In this document: positions 57,801-64,000 of the stretch, piece after piece
Numbering within the stretch: position 1 is the stretch's first letter
How the letters are laid out: each line of letters starts with the position of its first letter
Source: Archangium primigenium
GTDB taxonomy: Bacteria > Myxococcota > Myxococcia > Myxococcales > Myxococcaceae
Assembly: GCF_016904885.1 (NCBI RefSeq)
Contig: NZ_JADWYI010000001.1
Location: 7,807,224 to 7,871,223 of the forward strand
Length of the DNA: 64,000 nt
Direction of reading: 5' to 3'
The notes under the pieces: model-generated
The model's input: the letters and a program-made list of their open reading frames with translations, nothing else
Databases searched by the model: none
Told to the model about the DNA's origin: nothing
Position numbers and translations under genes: made by a program

Positions 57801-60544
57801 TCGTAGAAGTAGCCGTACTCCTCGTCCAGCCGCAGGTACTCCACCTGCACGGGCTTGATCTGCTTGCCGTAGGGCGCGCCCTGCCAGTCCACCACCACGC
57901 CGGTGACGGTGAAGGGCTGGCCCGCCTTGACCTTCTGCACGTTGGCCTGGAGGCCCACGTAGTAGGGCTCGGGGTGCACCGGCACGCTCGTGTCGCCCAC
58001 GGTGGAGCGGCCGCTGCCGGCCTCGAAGACACTCGCCTGGGCCACGAGCTTCGCCGGCCCCTTGAAGCCGCCCACGTCCTGCTGCGCCGGGCAGCTCACC
58101 AGGGCCTGGCCCTTGGCGTCGAGCTCGCCCTTCACCTGGCCGAGCACGGTGCCCTTCACCTCGGAGCCCTCGGGGCGCCACACGCCATAGGCGAGCTGCG
58201 CGTTCTCCTTGGGCCGGAAGACGGACGGCTCCAACCGGCACGTCACCTCCAGGGGGCTGCCCTCGGCCGAGCCGCCGAAGAGGTAGGCGGCCTCCACGCC
58301 CACCGGCACCGCCTCGCCCTGCACGTAGCCGGGCTTGTCGGTGCTCGCCGTCACCTTCATGCGCTCGGGGACGAACTCCTCCACGTTGAGGCCGTAGGTG
58401 GCCACCGGGTTGTCGGCCACCTCCAGCACCACGCGGTAGGCGCCCGTGTCCTGGTAGGCCTCGAAGGGCACGTCCAGCGACACCAGGCCCGCCTCGTTCG
58501 TCTTCACCGTCACCTTGCGCAGGTCGCGCTCGCGCGGGTCCACCACGCGCAGCTGCACGGGCACGCCCGCCGGAGGGGCCAGGTCATCGCGGCCCCGCAG
58601 CACCGCCACCACGTGCGCCGTGTCCCCCGGGCGGTACACGCCCCGGTCCGAGTAGATCGAGGCCCGGTAGGCCACGTCCGAGCGGTACGGCGCGCCCTGC
58701 ACGTCCGAGTTGGCGATCTCCGTCTTGAGCTCGCTGTACTTGAGGTAGGTGAAGTCCTCGCCCTTGCGCGCGAGCAGGGCGAAGGGCTCGGCGGTGTCCA
58801 GCCCGGGGGCGGGCACCGAGAGCTTGCAGCCGGAGGCACCCGAGGTGGTGCAGCGCGCCACGGCCTGACCGCTCTTCTTCACCAGGGACACCTCGACGCC
58901 CGACTGGGGCTCGGTGTTCTCCATGCCCAGCGCCCACACGAACACCTCTTCCTGGGCCTCGGCGCCCAGGGGCGCGGCGCCGCGCTTGGCCACGAGGCTC
59001 AGGTCGGTGAGCAGGATGCGGGAGGAGGCGGTGCGCTCGCCGTCCGTGGCGCGGATCTCCACGAGCCCCCGGGTGGTGGCCGGCACGAGCGAGCCCACGT
59101 CCACCCAGGTGGTGGTCAGCGTGTCCGCCAGGCCCTGCACCGCGAGCGTCTTCTTGGCGATGACGTTGGAGGTGCGCTCGTCGGCGGCCTCCTGCGAGTC
59201 GTTGCTCATCCAGAAGAGGAAGTTCTCCTGGGGCACGTTGCGCACGGTGAGCTCCACCTCGTCCAGGTTGAGGTGGTTGAGGGGCAGGTTGCGCCAGGCG
59301 GCGCGCGGCAGGTAGCGGCCGGCGGTGCCGAAGCTCAGCTGGGGCGTGCGCGCGGAGATGGAGAAGGACTTCTCGTAGGTGGACAGCAGCGCGCCGCCCG
59401 TGGTGGACAGGGCGCCCGCGTCGATGCGCAGGGCGTAGGTGCCGCGCTTGAAGTCACCCAGGACACGGAAGCCCCGGCGCGAGGGCGACACGGAGAACTT
59501 CACGGGCGGGGTGAGGTGCACGCTGGCCGCGGCCGAGTCCTCGTCCAGGCTGCAGCGCGAGCCGCTGTGCTGGTCATAGCCGTAGTCGTACTCGTCCTCC
59601 TCGTCATCGGTGGGGGTCTTCTCGCCCTCCACCTCCACGCAGCGCACCTCGATGTAGTGGCCGGTGGTGCCCTGCTGGACGTAGGCCTGGGTGATGTCCA
59701 GGCGCTTGCCCACGTGCAGCGTGAAGGCGTCCTGCGCCGCGGGCGCCGCCTCCGTCTTGCGGCCCGAGGGCACGAGGCCGGCCTTGAGGGTGAAGCGCAC
59801 CTCGGCGCCGGGCCGCAGGGCCGCGCCCCCGAGCGTGGCGGTGAGCACGTGCGGGTCGTTCGGCTGGCTGCGCAGCTTCACGTCGGACACGGCCTTGCCA
59901 TCCACGGAGAAGGCGATGACGCGGCGCACGCTGGTCGCGTCCACCGGGCCGGAGAAGACGAGGTCCGCCTCGACCTTGCCCTTGGCCACGTCCACCTGGC
60001 GCGGCGACAGGCGCAGGAAGGAGAAGGCGGGCGTGGTGAAGGCGTGGCGCCAGGCGCCCTCGGTCGAGGGCTTGAGCACGGTGCCGTTCTCCAGCTCCAA
60101 CGACTCCAGGGTGACGGTGTAGGGCGTCTGGAAGGCGAAGCCCGAGCCCTGCGTCTTGAAGACGAGCGTGGAGGCGCCGCGGTAGCTCAGCAGGCCCGGC
60201 ACGTTCGGGCTCACCGTGAACACGGTGCCCTTGCGCACCCGCTGGTCCCCCGGCATCACCGGACGGGGGAACTCGAGCACCACCTCGCGCGGCACCATGC
60301 CCTCGGCGGCGAGCTCGTGGATGGAGGGCGTGAGGACGTCCGCCGGGGGCGGGGTGGCGGGCTTCGCGGGAGCGGTCGCGCCCGGCGTCGGGGTGGTGGG
60401 AGCGGTCGGCGAGGCCGGGGTGGCCGGAGCCTGGGGCTCGTCCTTCTTGCAACCGGAGAGCGCGCTCACGAGCAGGGCCGCCAGCACCCAGCGCGACGTG
60501 CCCGCGCGCGGCGGCCGGGACATCGGAATGGACTGCGGATTCAT
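54812..60544 (-). CDS. Bacterial alpha-2-macroglobulin lipoprotein
   Basis: 1910 residues from ATG 60544; lipobox LLVSALSGC (Cys32) followed by a Pro/Ala/Thr linker. MG domains of the large ECAM type fill the protein: APYRSDVAYRASIYSDRGVY begins the MG2 part, and bait-region-like sequence lies in the centre. The thioester motif CIEQ is at 1426-1429 (YPYGCIEQTTSS), so it can trap proteases covalently. The C-terminal region has receptor-like beta domains (IENARLGRGGAVEWASRD). It is coupled with pbpC just downstream. It probably protects the periplasm or the peptidoglycan-synthesis machinery from proteases of prey or rivals. Confidence 0.93.
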   Translation of the reverse strand: MNPQSIPMSRPPRAGTSRWVLAALLVSALSGCKKDEPQAPATPASPTAPTTPTPGATAPAKPATPPPADVLTPSIHELAAEGMVPREVVLEFPRPVMPGDQRVRKGTVFTVSPNVPGLLSYRGASTLVFKTQGSGFAFQTPYTVTLESLELENGTVLKPSTEGAWRHAFTTPAFSFLRLSPRQVDVAKGKVEADLVFSGPVDATSVRRVIAFSVDGKAVSDVKLRSQPNDPHVLTATLGGAALRPGAEVRFTLKAGLVPSGRKTEAAPAAQDAFTLHVGKRLDITQAYVQQGTTGHYIEVRCVEVEGEKTPTDDEEDEYDYGYDQHSGSRCSLDEDSAAASVHLTPPVKFSVSPSRRGFRVLGDFKRGTYALRIDAGALSTTGGALLSTYEKSFSISARTPQLSFGTAGRYLPRAAWRNLPLNHLNLDEVELTVRNVPQENFLFWMSNDSQEAADERTSNVIAKKTLAVQGLADTLTTTWVDVGSLVPATTRGLVEIRATDGERTASSRILLTDLSLVAKRGAAPLGAEAQEEVFVWALGMENTEPQSGVEVSLVKKSGQAVARCTTSGASGCKLSVPAPGLDTAEPFALLARKGEDFTYLKYSELKTEIANSDVQGAPYRSDVAYRASIYSDRGVYRPGDTAHVVAVLRGRDDLAPPAGVPVQLRVVDPRERDLRKVTVKTNEAGLVSLDVPFEAYQDTGAYRVVLEVADNPVATYGLNVEEFVPERMKVTASTDKPGYVQGEAVPVGVEAAYLFGGSAEGSPLEVTCRLEPSVFRPKENAQLAYGVWRPEGSEVKGTVLGQVKGELDAKGQALVSCPAQQDVGGFKGPAKLVAQASVFEAGSGRSTVGDTSVPVHPEPYYVGLQANVQKVKAGQPFTVTGVVVDWQGAPYGKQIKPVQVEYLRLDEEYGYFYDESSGEERYQRHLRPVREGRDTVKLEGGKFSLQVTPSTDAAGYLVRVRSGATQTDLQLEGHGRYYWWDNSSARVDQTPRPARPTSLAVELPRSARVGEALAVKVKAPYRGRMLFTAETDGVLASEWKAVEPGEVTWSFTPSAFAPNLYVSAFLVKDPHLESAQSFMPDRAFGVASVTVEPVAFTQPLTLKVPQEVRSNEALSVDLELGAVEPGTFATVAVVDEGILSLTRFQSPDPLTALFAKRALGVQTYETLGWTLLIPPAGASRSTGGDGDEGAAGRVQPVKPVALWSGVVPVPSSGKLRVPFQLPQYRGAVRVMAVTAGPKRIGHASAQVLVRDPLVLQATLPRFLSQGDEIQIPVFVTNLSGKPQDVKVSLTAENLPVPGMAMPATQASPLQLLGKSEGQVRLENGKAATLVFQGRAVQAVGAARLKVVATGGGHTSFEQLDVPFLPSGPRERKVQRLELAQGTLDLAPYLQGWLPTSERSTFWVTANPYAESFQHLSYLVRYPYGCIEQTTSSTRPLLYVSELVDSVDPTLTATAKIEDMVGSGIQRVFSMQTPSGGFGYWPGAPEPVEWGTAYATHMLLDAQKRKYTVPQDRLDDAVNWMVERVKYRESHPDQGSSSYYASDNGEAYMHYVLALAGKGQKARAQKLLEQNPERRASSVGEKAEREYMLQAALYLAGDRRYEKELRNPDVTALKDERSNGWSFYSDRRRRGFMLSTFQDLFGNDATGEPLAQMVAEALKRERSEYYTTQELVWGITGLGKRVAGAATSFAPPVLTADGKEQKPQVGGKQRAADRTWALVRASERKGVSLEVPEKSEGKLYLVLASDGVRTGGQYRTGGEGLRLTRQYRDLSGNVLDVKKDARALAELIYVEVKITNTTAERIQNIALVDRLPAGWEIENARLGRGGAVEWASRDEQWTADYVNLRDDRVEVFGALEPRETRSVIYAVRAVTSGTFTLPPVEAEAMYDPRVWAREAGGAVRIEGPWADFLL

Positions 60545-60831
60545 GGAGACTCCGAGAGAGGGAGGACTGCGTCTTTTCACACGGCGTGCCAGCGAGCGAC
60601 GCGCCGGATTCGAGAGAAGGGACGGAGGAGGGAGCTGCTTCGGAAGACGCCCCCCTCGTGTGGCCCGGTGCCCACACGGTGGCCAACGAGCCACGGTCCG
60701 CGGAGAGCGGAGGGGTCCAGACGGAGCGAGACCCTAGGGCGGCGTCCAGGCGCCGGTCAACGCGGAGCGCCCCCTCGGCGGACAATGAAAGCGCATGACA
60801 TCCCCAACCCGTGACTCCTAGGGTCCGCCGC

Positions 60832-60972
60832 ATGGAACGAAGGGAACAAGCCCGCCGGATCCCCGTCCTGGGCGCGCTGACACTCCTCTCGGCGCTCTTC
60901 TGTGGCTGCGTATCGGCAGGGGGGCGTCGGGTCCGCCGCCCGAGGCGAGCCCCCGTCACGCCGGGGAGATGA
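60832..60972 (+). CDS. Lipoprotein signal peptide fragment, frameshifted from the next frame
   Basis: 46 residues, ATG 60832: signal peptide IPVLGALTLLSALFCGC with lipobox. After CVSAGG it continues as an Arg/Pro-rich tail of shadow character. At 60919-60924 there is a run of six G. One extra G would join this signal peptide to the frame of the following protein, giving CVSAGG followed by GASGPPPEASPRHAGEMTPE. This is therefore best read as the 5' part of one gene broken by an indel. Confidence 0.6.
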   Translation: MERREQARRIPVLGALTLLSALFCGCVSAGGRRVRRPRRAPVTPGR

Positions 60973-61526
60973 CCCCCGAGGTCAGGTCCCCATCCCCTCG
61001 GGAACTCCACCGGCATGTCCTCGTCCTCCGAGCGTCCTCCGGGGAGCGCATCACGCACGCGTGGCTTCCGCTCGCGCAGGTCGACCTTTCGCGCGACGCC
61101 ATCCGCCCACGCGCCCAGGGAGCCTCCAGGCAGGTGGTGCGCGTGGCGGCCCGCCCACGCGATTGCCACGAGGAACTCAACACCTGCATCGACACATGCA
61201 TGGCCCGACCGCTGTCGGACGACGACGCCCACATCACGACGGGTGGAGCCAAGAGGAGGCATTGCAGAAATGGGTGCTGGCAGCCCTATCTGGATTGCGA
61301 GGAAGTCCAGCGCCTCTTGCCTCGGGAGTTCTCGGCCACGGCCCCCGCGATTGAGTGGTTGAAGCGCCACCGCGACGAAGTCCTGGCGGGAAGCATCATC
61401 GTGATCGCCGGCGTGGCGTTCGTCGTGGCATTTCCCCCAGGAGCCCTGCTGGCCTTGAGCCCGGCGACCCTCCTCGCGGCGGTTCCTTCCGCGCCCGAGT
61501 GCCTCCACGAGCAGATCCTCCCATGA
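60969..61526 (+). CDS. Myxobacterial Cys-rich lipoprotein body, possible delivery part of a toxin
   Basis: 185 residues counted from ATG 60969 (ATGA overlap with the fragment before it); the natural start is probably the lipoprotein signal of that fragment. The body has many cysteines (CHEELNTCIDTCMARP, CRNGCWQPYLDCEE) and a late hydrophobic stretch (EVLAGSIIVIAGVAFVVAFP). Cys-rich lipoproteins with this design include the myxobacterial SitA contact-dependent toxins. Here the chain ends soon after the hydrophobic stretch, without an evident toxin domain. The overlapping downstream gene would be the immunity candidate. Family assignment is tentative. Confidence 0.55.
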   Translation: MTPEVRSPSPRELHRHVLVLRASSGERITHAWLPLAQVDLSRDAIRPRAQGASRQVVRVAARPRDCHEELNTCIDTCMARPLSDDDAHITTGGAKRRHCRNGCWQPYLDCEEVQRLLPREFSATAPAIEWLKRHRDEVLAGSIIVIAGVAFVVAFPPGALLALSPATLLAAVPSAPECLHEQILP

Positions 61527-62125
61527 CGATCTTCGACCGACTCCTCGAAGCGCAGCAACTCCTCGGCAAGAACCGCGAAGCGGCGCTCTCTCCGGAGGAG
61601 AAGAAACGATACCAGCTCGCCATGGACGCGCTCTGGTTCGTCTGGAGCAATGGCCAGGCGTACGCGTTCGAGGATTATCTCAAGGACAGCGAAGCCCAAG
61701 CCCCCCATCGGGTCATCGCCGCATTCAATACCCGAGACGAAGCGGACGCCTGGCTCAAGACACAAAGCAGACCTCCCGATCTGGCGCTCGTCCTGATCGG
61801 GGACGCGTACCACATCGTCCTCTCCTCCAAGGATGGGGCGCGCTGCGCCCTCGTGCCCGACTCCGATATGGAATACCACCTCGAGGAGCTGATGAAGGCC
61901 GGCGTCCCCGCCCCGGAGGCCACGTTCCCCACGCGGGAGGAGGCGATGGCCTGGTTCAACCGCCAAACCGAGCCCGCGGCGCAGACCGTCCTCCAGATTG
62001 CCGGCGCGAACTACCTCGCGGTGTACTACCGCAACCTCCAGCACCGCGCCCTGTTTCCCTTCACGCTCGTCGAGCGCCTGCATGAGCGAAGGCGGCGGCG
62101 CGAGCGGGAAGGCCAGGGCGAATAG
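61523..62125 (+). CDS. Partner of the upstream lipoprotein, immunity-like candidate
   Basis: 200 residues, starting in the ATGA overlap with the previous stop. Soluble and without signal peptide. The N-terminal part is helical (LLEAQQLLGKNREAALSPEE), and VIAAFNTRDEADAWLKTQ and YHIVLSSKDGA suggest an alpha/beta module, repeated later as TFPTREEAMAWFNRQ and NYLAVYYRNLQHRA. The repeat of 'tReEA.aWf..q' hints at two similar subdomains. Translational coupling fits an immunity or accessory protein for the lipoprotein, but nothing directly shows this. Confidence 0.65.
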   Translation: MTIFDRLLEAQQLLGKNREAALSPEEKKRYQLAMDALWFVWSNGQAYAFEDYLKDSEAQAPHRVIAAFNTRDEADAWLKTQSRPPDLALVLIGDAYHIVLSSKDGARCALVPDSDMEYHLEELMKAGVPAPEATFPTREEAMAWFNRQTEPAAQTVLQIAGANYLAVYYRNLQHRALFPFTLVERLHERRRRREREGQGE

Positions 62126-62166
62126 CCACGGCGAGGCCCGGCGCCAGGCGCTAAGGTGCCGGGCCC

Positions 62167-62886
62167 ATGTCCCTGCCCATCCGGCTCGTCTTGATGCGAC
62201 CGCGCAACGCGGAGAACCTGGGCGCGGCCGCCCGGGCCATGAAGAACTGTGGCCTCGCCGAGTGGACCTGGGTCCATCCCGAGGCCGAGGACCTCGGCCC
62301 CGCGCGCCGGCTCGCCGTGCACGCCGAGGACGTGCTGGAGGCCTCGGGCCGGGCGGACTCGCTCGACGCGGCCGTGGCCGACTGCGTCTGGGTGGTGGGC
62401 ACCAGCTCGCGCAAGGTGGAGGGCAAGCGGCGCCTGTCCCCCCGGGCCGTGGCGGAGGAGATGGTGCGGCGCGCGGCCCAGGGCCCCGTGGCGCTCGTCT
62501 TCGGGGACGAGCGCAGCGGCCTCACCAACGCCGAGGTGGAGCGCTGCCATGACCTGTCCGCCGTGCCCACCGCGCCCGAGCAGCCCTCCATCAACCTCGC
62601 CCAGGCGGTGCTGCTCTACGCCTACGAGCTGCGCATCGCCACGCTCGACGCCGCCCCACCTCCGCCGGCCCCCCTGCCCCGGGCCGCCACCGACACGGAG
62701 CTGACCCGGGTGGAGTCCGCCCTGGAGGCGGCGCTCGTGGCCGGCGGCTTCCTGGTGGACGCCCAGGCCCGGGGCCGCCCCGCCCTGCGCGAGCTCTTCG
62801 CCCCCTTGCGCCGCTCGCGCCTGACCCACAAGGAGGCGGGCCTGTGGCTCGCCGCCCTGCACACCCTGGCCAAGCGCCCGCGCTGA
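62167..62886 (+). CDS. trmJ: tRNA (Cm32/Um32) 2'-O-methyltransferase TrmJ-like
   Basis: 239 residues of the SpoU/TrmH superfamily: LVLMRPRNAENLGAAARAMK at the start (the N of motif 1), then ALVFGDERSGLTNAEVERC (motif 2) and PSINLAQAVLLYAYEL (motif 3) forming the trefoil-knot SAM site. The C-terminal 80 residues form the TrmJ-type helical extension. TrmJ methylates ribose 32 in some tRNAs. No neighbour gives further information. Confidence 0.88.
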   Translation: MSLPIRLVLMRPRNAENLGAAARAMKNCGLAEWTWVHPEAEDLGPARRLAVHAEDVLEASGRADSLDAAVADCVWVVGTSSRKVEGKRRLSPRAVAEEMVRRAAQGPVALVFGDERSGLTNAEVERCHDLSAVPTAPEQPSINLAQAVLLYAYELRIATLDAAPPPPAPLPRAATDTELTRVESALEAALVAGGFLVDAQARGRPALRELFAPLRRSRLTHKEAGLWLAALHTLAKRPR

Positions 62887-62985
62887 AGCAGGCAGCCCGT
62901 CAACCGGCCGACGTCCTCCTCCCGGGAACCCTTCCCGGTCGTCCCTACCTTGTGGACAGAAGCTTCACGACAGGAGGAGCGAGCC

Positions 62986-63219
62986 ATGCAGCACATGCCC
63001 TACGAACGGATGAACCTGGAGGACGGGCCCGACGAGGACAGGCCCGGGCAGCGCTCCGGGCGGAGCGCCGAGGCGGAGCAGGACTGGGAGCCCAAGCGCA
63101 CGCCGCTGTCGGCCGAGGGGGACGGCGAGAAGGAGCGGGAGATGCCCGGCGGGGAGCCCGGCCGGACCCCTGGCTCGGCCGAGGGCGAGGACTTCGACGA
63201 GGAACCCTCGCGACAATAG
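62986..63219 (+). CDS. Small acidic hydrophilic protein
   Basis: 77 residues after a strong ribosome site (GGAGGAG, 7 nt before ATG). The sequence is mostly Glu, Gly, Pro, Arg and Asp without hydrophobic core (RSAEAEQDWEPKRTPLSAEG), so it is probably intrinsically disordered. It contains two 'SAEG' repeats. Function unknown, but coding is supported by the ribosome site and lack of alternative gene in this gap. Confidence 0.55.
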   Translation: MQHMPYERMNLEDGPDEDRPGQRSGRSAEAEQDWEPKRTPLSAEGDGEKEREMPGGEPGRTPGSAEGEDFDEEPSRQ

Positions 63220-63247
63220 GTCCGCGCCGCTACAGTGGCCCCGCGCC

Positions 63248-64000
63248 ATGTCCCGAAAGCCCCCGCCTCGCCGCTCCGCTCCGCAGTTGACCAAGCAGCT
63301 CGCCAATCCCGGGCGGTGGGAGGGCAAGGCCAAGCCAGACTGGCTCGCGCGGGCCATCGCCCGGGCGGGGGTCCTGCCCCAGGAGGACGCCCAGGCCGCC
63401 ATCGAGGCCGGCCGCGTCACGGTGAATGGCCGGGTGGTCAAGCAGCACCTGGCCCCCGTGCCCCCGGGCGCCACCGTGAAGGTGGACGGGGTGCCGCTGC
63501 CCACGGCCGCCCCCACGCGGGTGCTCGCCTTCCACAAGCCCGCCGAACTGCTCACCTCCACGGTGGGCCAGCACCGCGTGGGCACCGTCTTCGAGGTGCT
63601 CCTGCCCCAACTGCCACAGGACCTGGCGCGCTTCACCTGGCACGCGGTGGGCCGGCTGGACCGGGGCACCACGGGGCTCCTGCTCTTCACCAATGACGAG
63701 AAGCTGCTCGCGCACGTGACGTCCCCGGACTCCCGGCTGCCCAAGCGCTACGTGGCCACGGTGTTCAGCGAGGCGGACGACGAGAAGGTGGAGCCCCTGC
63801 GCCGCGGCATGACGCTGGACGATGGCGAGCGCCTGCGGCCCGCCGGGGTGACCGTGCGCGACCCCCACACCGTGGAGGTCACCGTCACCGAGGGCCGCAA
63901 CCACCAGGTCAAGCGCATGCTCGGCGAGGTGGGGCTGCCCGTCCGGGCCCTGCACCGCGAGGCCGTGGGCGGGGTGACCCTGGACGTCGCCGAGGGCACC
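63248..64000 (+). CDS. Pseudouridine synthase, RsuA/RluB family (3' end outside window)
   Basis: 251 residues present, open to the right edge. An S4 RNA-binding domain at about 31-90 (AIARAGVLPQEDAQAAIEAG, VTVNGRVV) is followed by the catalytic domain. The family motif is WHAVGRLDRGTTGLLLFTND, with the catalytic aspartate in GRLD. Later EGRNHQVKRMLGEVG is also typical of the RsuA/RluB/E/F group. The target could be 16S or 23S rRNA; sequence alone does not say which. Confidence 0.9.
   Translation, partial: MSRKPPPRRSAPQLTKQLANPGRWEGKAKPDWLARAIARAGVLPQEDAQAAIEAGRVTVNGRVVKQHLAPVPPGATVKVDGVPLPTAAPTRVLAFHKPAELLTSTVGQHRVGTVFEVLLPQLPQDLARFTWHAVGRLDRGTTGLLLFTNDEKLLAHVTSPDSRLPKRYVATVFSEADDEKVEPLRRGMTLDDGERLRPAGVTVRDPHTVEVTVTEGRNHQVKRMLGEVGLPVRALHREAVGGVTLDVAEGT

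Noticed and set aside
55895-60814. 1639-codon open frame opposite the macroglobulin gene
   Set aside because: Composition (His, Arg, Gly, Leu repeats) is typical of antisense reading of GC-rich codons; the minus strand encodes a clear family protein with a thioester motif.

Overview
The window is about 70% G+C and reads as chromosomal DNA of a myxobacterium, most likely of the Cystobacter/Archangium group. This is inferred from gene content: abundant Ser/Thr kinases, EAL, RDD, CotH, LVIVD-repeat and TPR lipoproteins, the style of intergenic DNA, and a non-flagellar type III secretion system (T3SS) laid out as in Myxococcus relatives. No rRNA, tRNA, CRISPR or insertion sequence was seen.

Left arm (1-14.6 kb). 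A closely packed minus-strand operon runs from a membrane adenylate cyclase through a Ser/Thr kinase, a LysM/FecR-type surface protein and a SpoIIM-like membrane protein to a large kinase/pseudo-cyclase/AAA/TPR regulator that leaves the window. Then come a secreted expansin, an RDD protein, a small beta-barrel protein, a TPR lipoprotein and a two-FHA membrane protein that is probably the SctD equivalent of the T3SS.

Centre (14.6-37.8 kb). A nearly complete T3SS locus. In transcription order the block is E-like, F-like, G-like, anti-sigma candidate, sigma factor, I, J, K-like, L, N, O, P, Q, FliO-like, R, S, T, U, a free SctU C-domain, then accessory proteins, three tandem needle-sized genes, a DUF1521 self-cleaving effector candidate, SycD-like chaperones and SctV. 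This is the alphabetical Yersinia ysc order. No secretin (SctC) is present. The locus encodes its own FliA/WhiG-type sigma factor, and five promoter-like sites of the form GGAAACTTC-N11-GCCGATAAT (a close relative of the sigma-28 consensus) sit upstream of exactly the presumed secreted proteins: the three needle-sized genes, the DUF1521 protein and the F-like gene. A 476-bp unit carrying gene, promoter and terminator is repeated three times. A DOT1-like methyltransferase is inserted on the opposite strand.

Right arm (38-64 kb). Mixed cell-envelope genes: small secreted proteins, an EAL phosphodiesterase, an LVIVD lipoprotein, a 1161-residue metalloprotease/propeller/outer-membrane-barrel protein, a phospholipase-D-like lipoprotein with damaged HKD motifs, a CotH lipoprotein with a lamin-tail-like end, a tandem pair of DNRLRE secreted proteins whose duplication copied the tail of the neighbouring DUF2243 gene, the alpha-2-macroglobulin/PBP1C pair, a frameshifted lipoprotein with an overlapping partner (possible toxin/immunity pair), TrmJ-like tRNA methyltransferase and a pseudouridine synthase cut by the window edge.
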